Below, piece after piece: positions 6,174 through 6,692 of a stretch of DNA of 6,692 nt. The stretch spans positions 1 to 6,692 of the forward strand of contig JAADDP010000162.1 in NCBI GenBank assembly GCA_013153825.1, given 5' to 3'. The translations under genes were made by a program, and so were the position numbers. The DNA comes from Campylobacterota bacterium. Its GTDB lineage: Bacteria; Campylobacterota; Campylobacteria; Campylobacterales; Sulfurovaceae. The notes under the pieces are model-generated. The model made no database searches and was not told the DNA's origin. It saw only the letters and a list, made by a program, of their open reading frames with translations. The first letter of the stretch is position 1, and the number at the start of each line of letters is the position of its first letter.

Positions 6174-6692
6174 ATGAATAGACTACTAAAGAGACAGCTA
6201 AAGTATGCCTTTGGAAAAGATTTTGATATAGATAGCTTTGATGATAAGATGAGAGATTTCATCAGTAGAGTTGAGAGGGCTTATGAGGCTTTTGATAGTG
6301 AGAAGAGATTTTTAGAGCATACAATTAAGATAAATACGGAGGAGCTGACAGAGGCATATGAGACTATAGAGGAGTATAATCTATCTCTAAAGGATAAGAT
6401 TAGTGAGAAGAAGCTGATATTTCAGCAATATACCCAAGCTATAGATGCAAGTTTTCTCGTATCAAAGACAGATATGGATGGTGTCATAATATATGCAAAT
6501 GATATGTTTTGTGAGGTATCAAAATACTCTCAAAATGAGCTTCTTGGAGAGAAGCACAATATAGTTAGACATGAGAGTGTTCCTAAGTCCCTATTTAAAG
6601 ATTTATGGGATACCATAAAGAGAAAAGAGGTATGGAGAGGGGAGATAAAGAATAGGGATAAGAGTGGTAATAGATATTTTATATATGCAACA
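6174..6692 (+). CDS. PAS domain signalling protein, N-terminal part (3' truncated by window end)
   Basis: From the ATG at 6174, 173 codons stay open to the window end. Residues 1-40 are basic then helical (MNRLLKRQLKYAFG). Residues 40-90 form a probable coiled coil rich in Glu, Leu and Lys. A PAS domain starts near residue 88, with DGVIIYANDMFCEVSKYS (102-119) and ELLGEKHNIVRHE (122-134), then FKDLWDTIKRKEVWRGEIKN (141-160). The HNIVRH...LWDTI...W.G..KN pattern resembles the redox/FAD-type PAS of the Aer group. No membrane segment is visible. The output domain lies beyond the window; a histidine kinase, a GGDEF/EAL protein or a methyl-accepting protein are all possible. Translation probably depends on coupling with the FIST gene, because the upstream GAGAAG is a weak and distant ribosome binding site. 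The coding call is firm, the output type unknown. Confidence 0.88.
   Translation, partial: MNRLLKRQLKYAFGKDFDIDSFDDKMRDFISRVERAYEAFDSEKRFLEHTIKINTEELTEAYETIEEYNLSLKDKISEKKLIFQQYTQAIDASFLVSKTDMDGVIIYANDMFCEVSKYSQNELLGEKHNIVRHESVPKSLFKDLWDTIKRKEVWRGEIKNRDKSGNRYFIYAT

Overview
The window looks like chromosomal DNA from a member of the Campylobacterota (the former epsilonproteobacteria). This is an inference from low GC, Arg codons that are almost all AGA/AGG, heavy use of ATA for Ile, TATAAT-type -10 boxes without clear -35 boxes, a class II (plant/Helicobacter-type) DAHP synthase and a metal-dependent-type KdsA. I cannot name the genus. I see no rRNA or tRNA gene, insertion sequence, CRISPR array or prophage gene.

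Layout: (1) the last 26 codons of an unidentified plus-strand gene end at position 82. (2) A compact minus-strand operon, transcribed from about 2941 down to 79, encodes a 10-helix DMT/EamA transporter, KdsA (KDO-8-phosphate synthase) and a predicted lipoprotein of unknown family. The junctions are a 4-nt ATGA overlap and a 2-nt gap, so translational coupling is likely. (3) A 129-bp divergent promoter region leads to a plus-strand monocistronic gene for class II DAHP synthase, the entry enzyme of the shikimate pathway. (4) A minus-strand apt gene (adenine phosphoribosyltransferase) abuts it tail to tail with no intervening base. (5) A 109-bp divergent region with two inverted repeats leads to a plus-strand pair: a complete FIST-domain sensor protein and, 3 nt later, the start of a PAS-domain signalling protein cut off by the window end.

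The enzymes are ordinary housekeeping genes. KdsA supplies KDO for lipopolysaccharide, DAHP synthase feeds aromatic amino acids, and Apt salvages adenine. KdsA and DAHP synthase both condense phosphoenolpyruvate with a sugar phosphate, but they lie in separate transcription units. The parts worth a second look are the FIST-PAS pair, which may be a ligand-sensing signalling unit, and the uncharacterised lipoprotein coupled to kdsA. Three sequence-level signals also stand out: near-absence of the tetranucleotide GATC, near-exclusive use of GAG for Glu in an AT-rich sequence, and hairpins at both convergent junctions whose loops carry the stop codons of both genes. I found no clear case for a wholly new multi-gene system.
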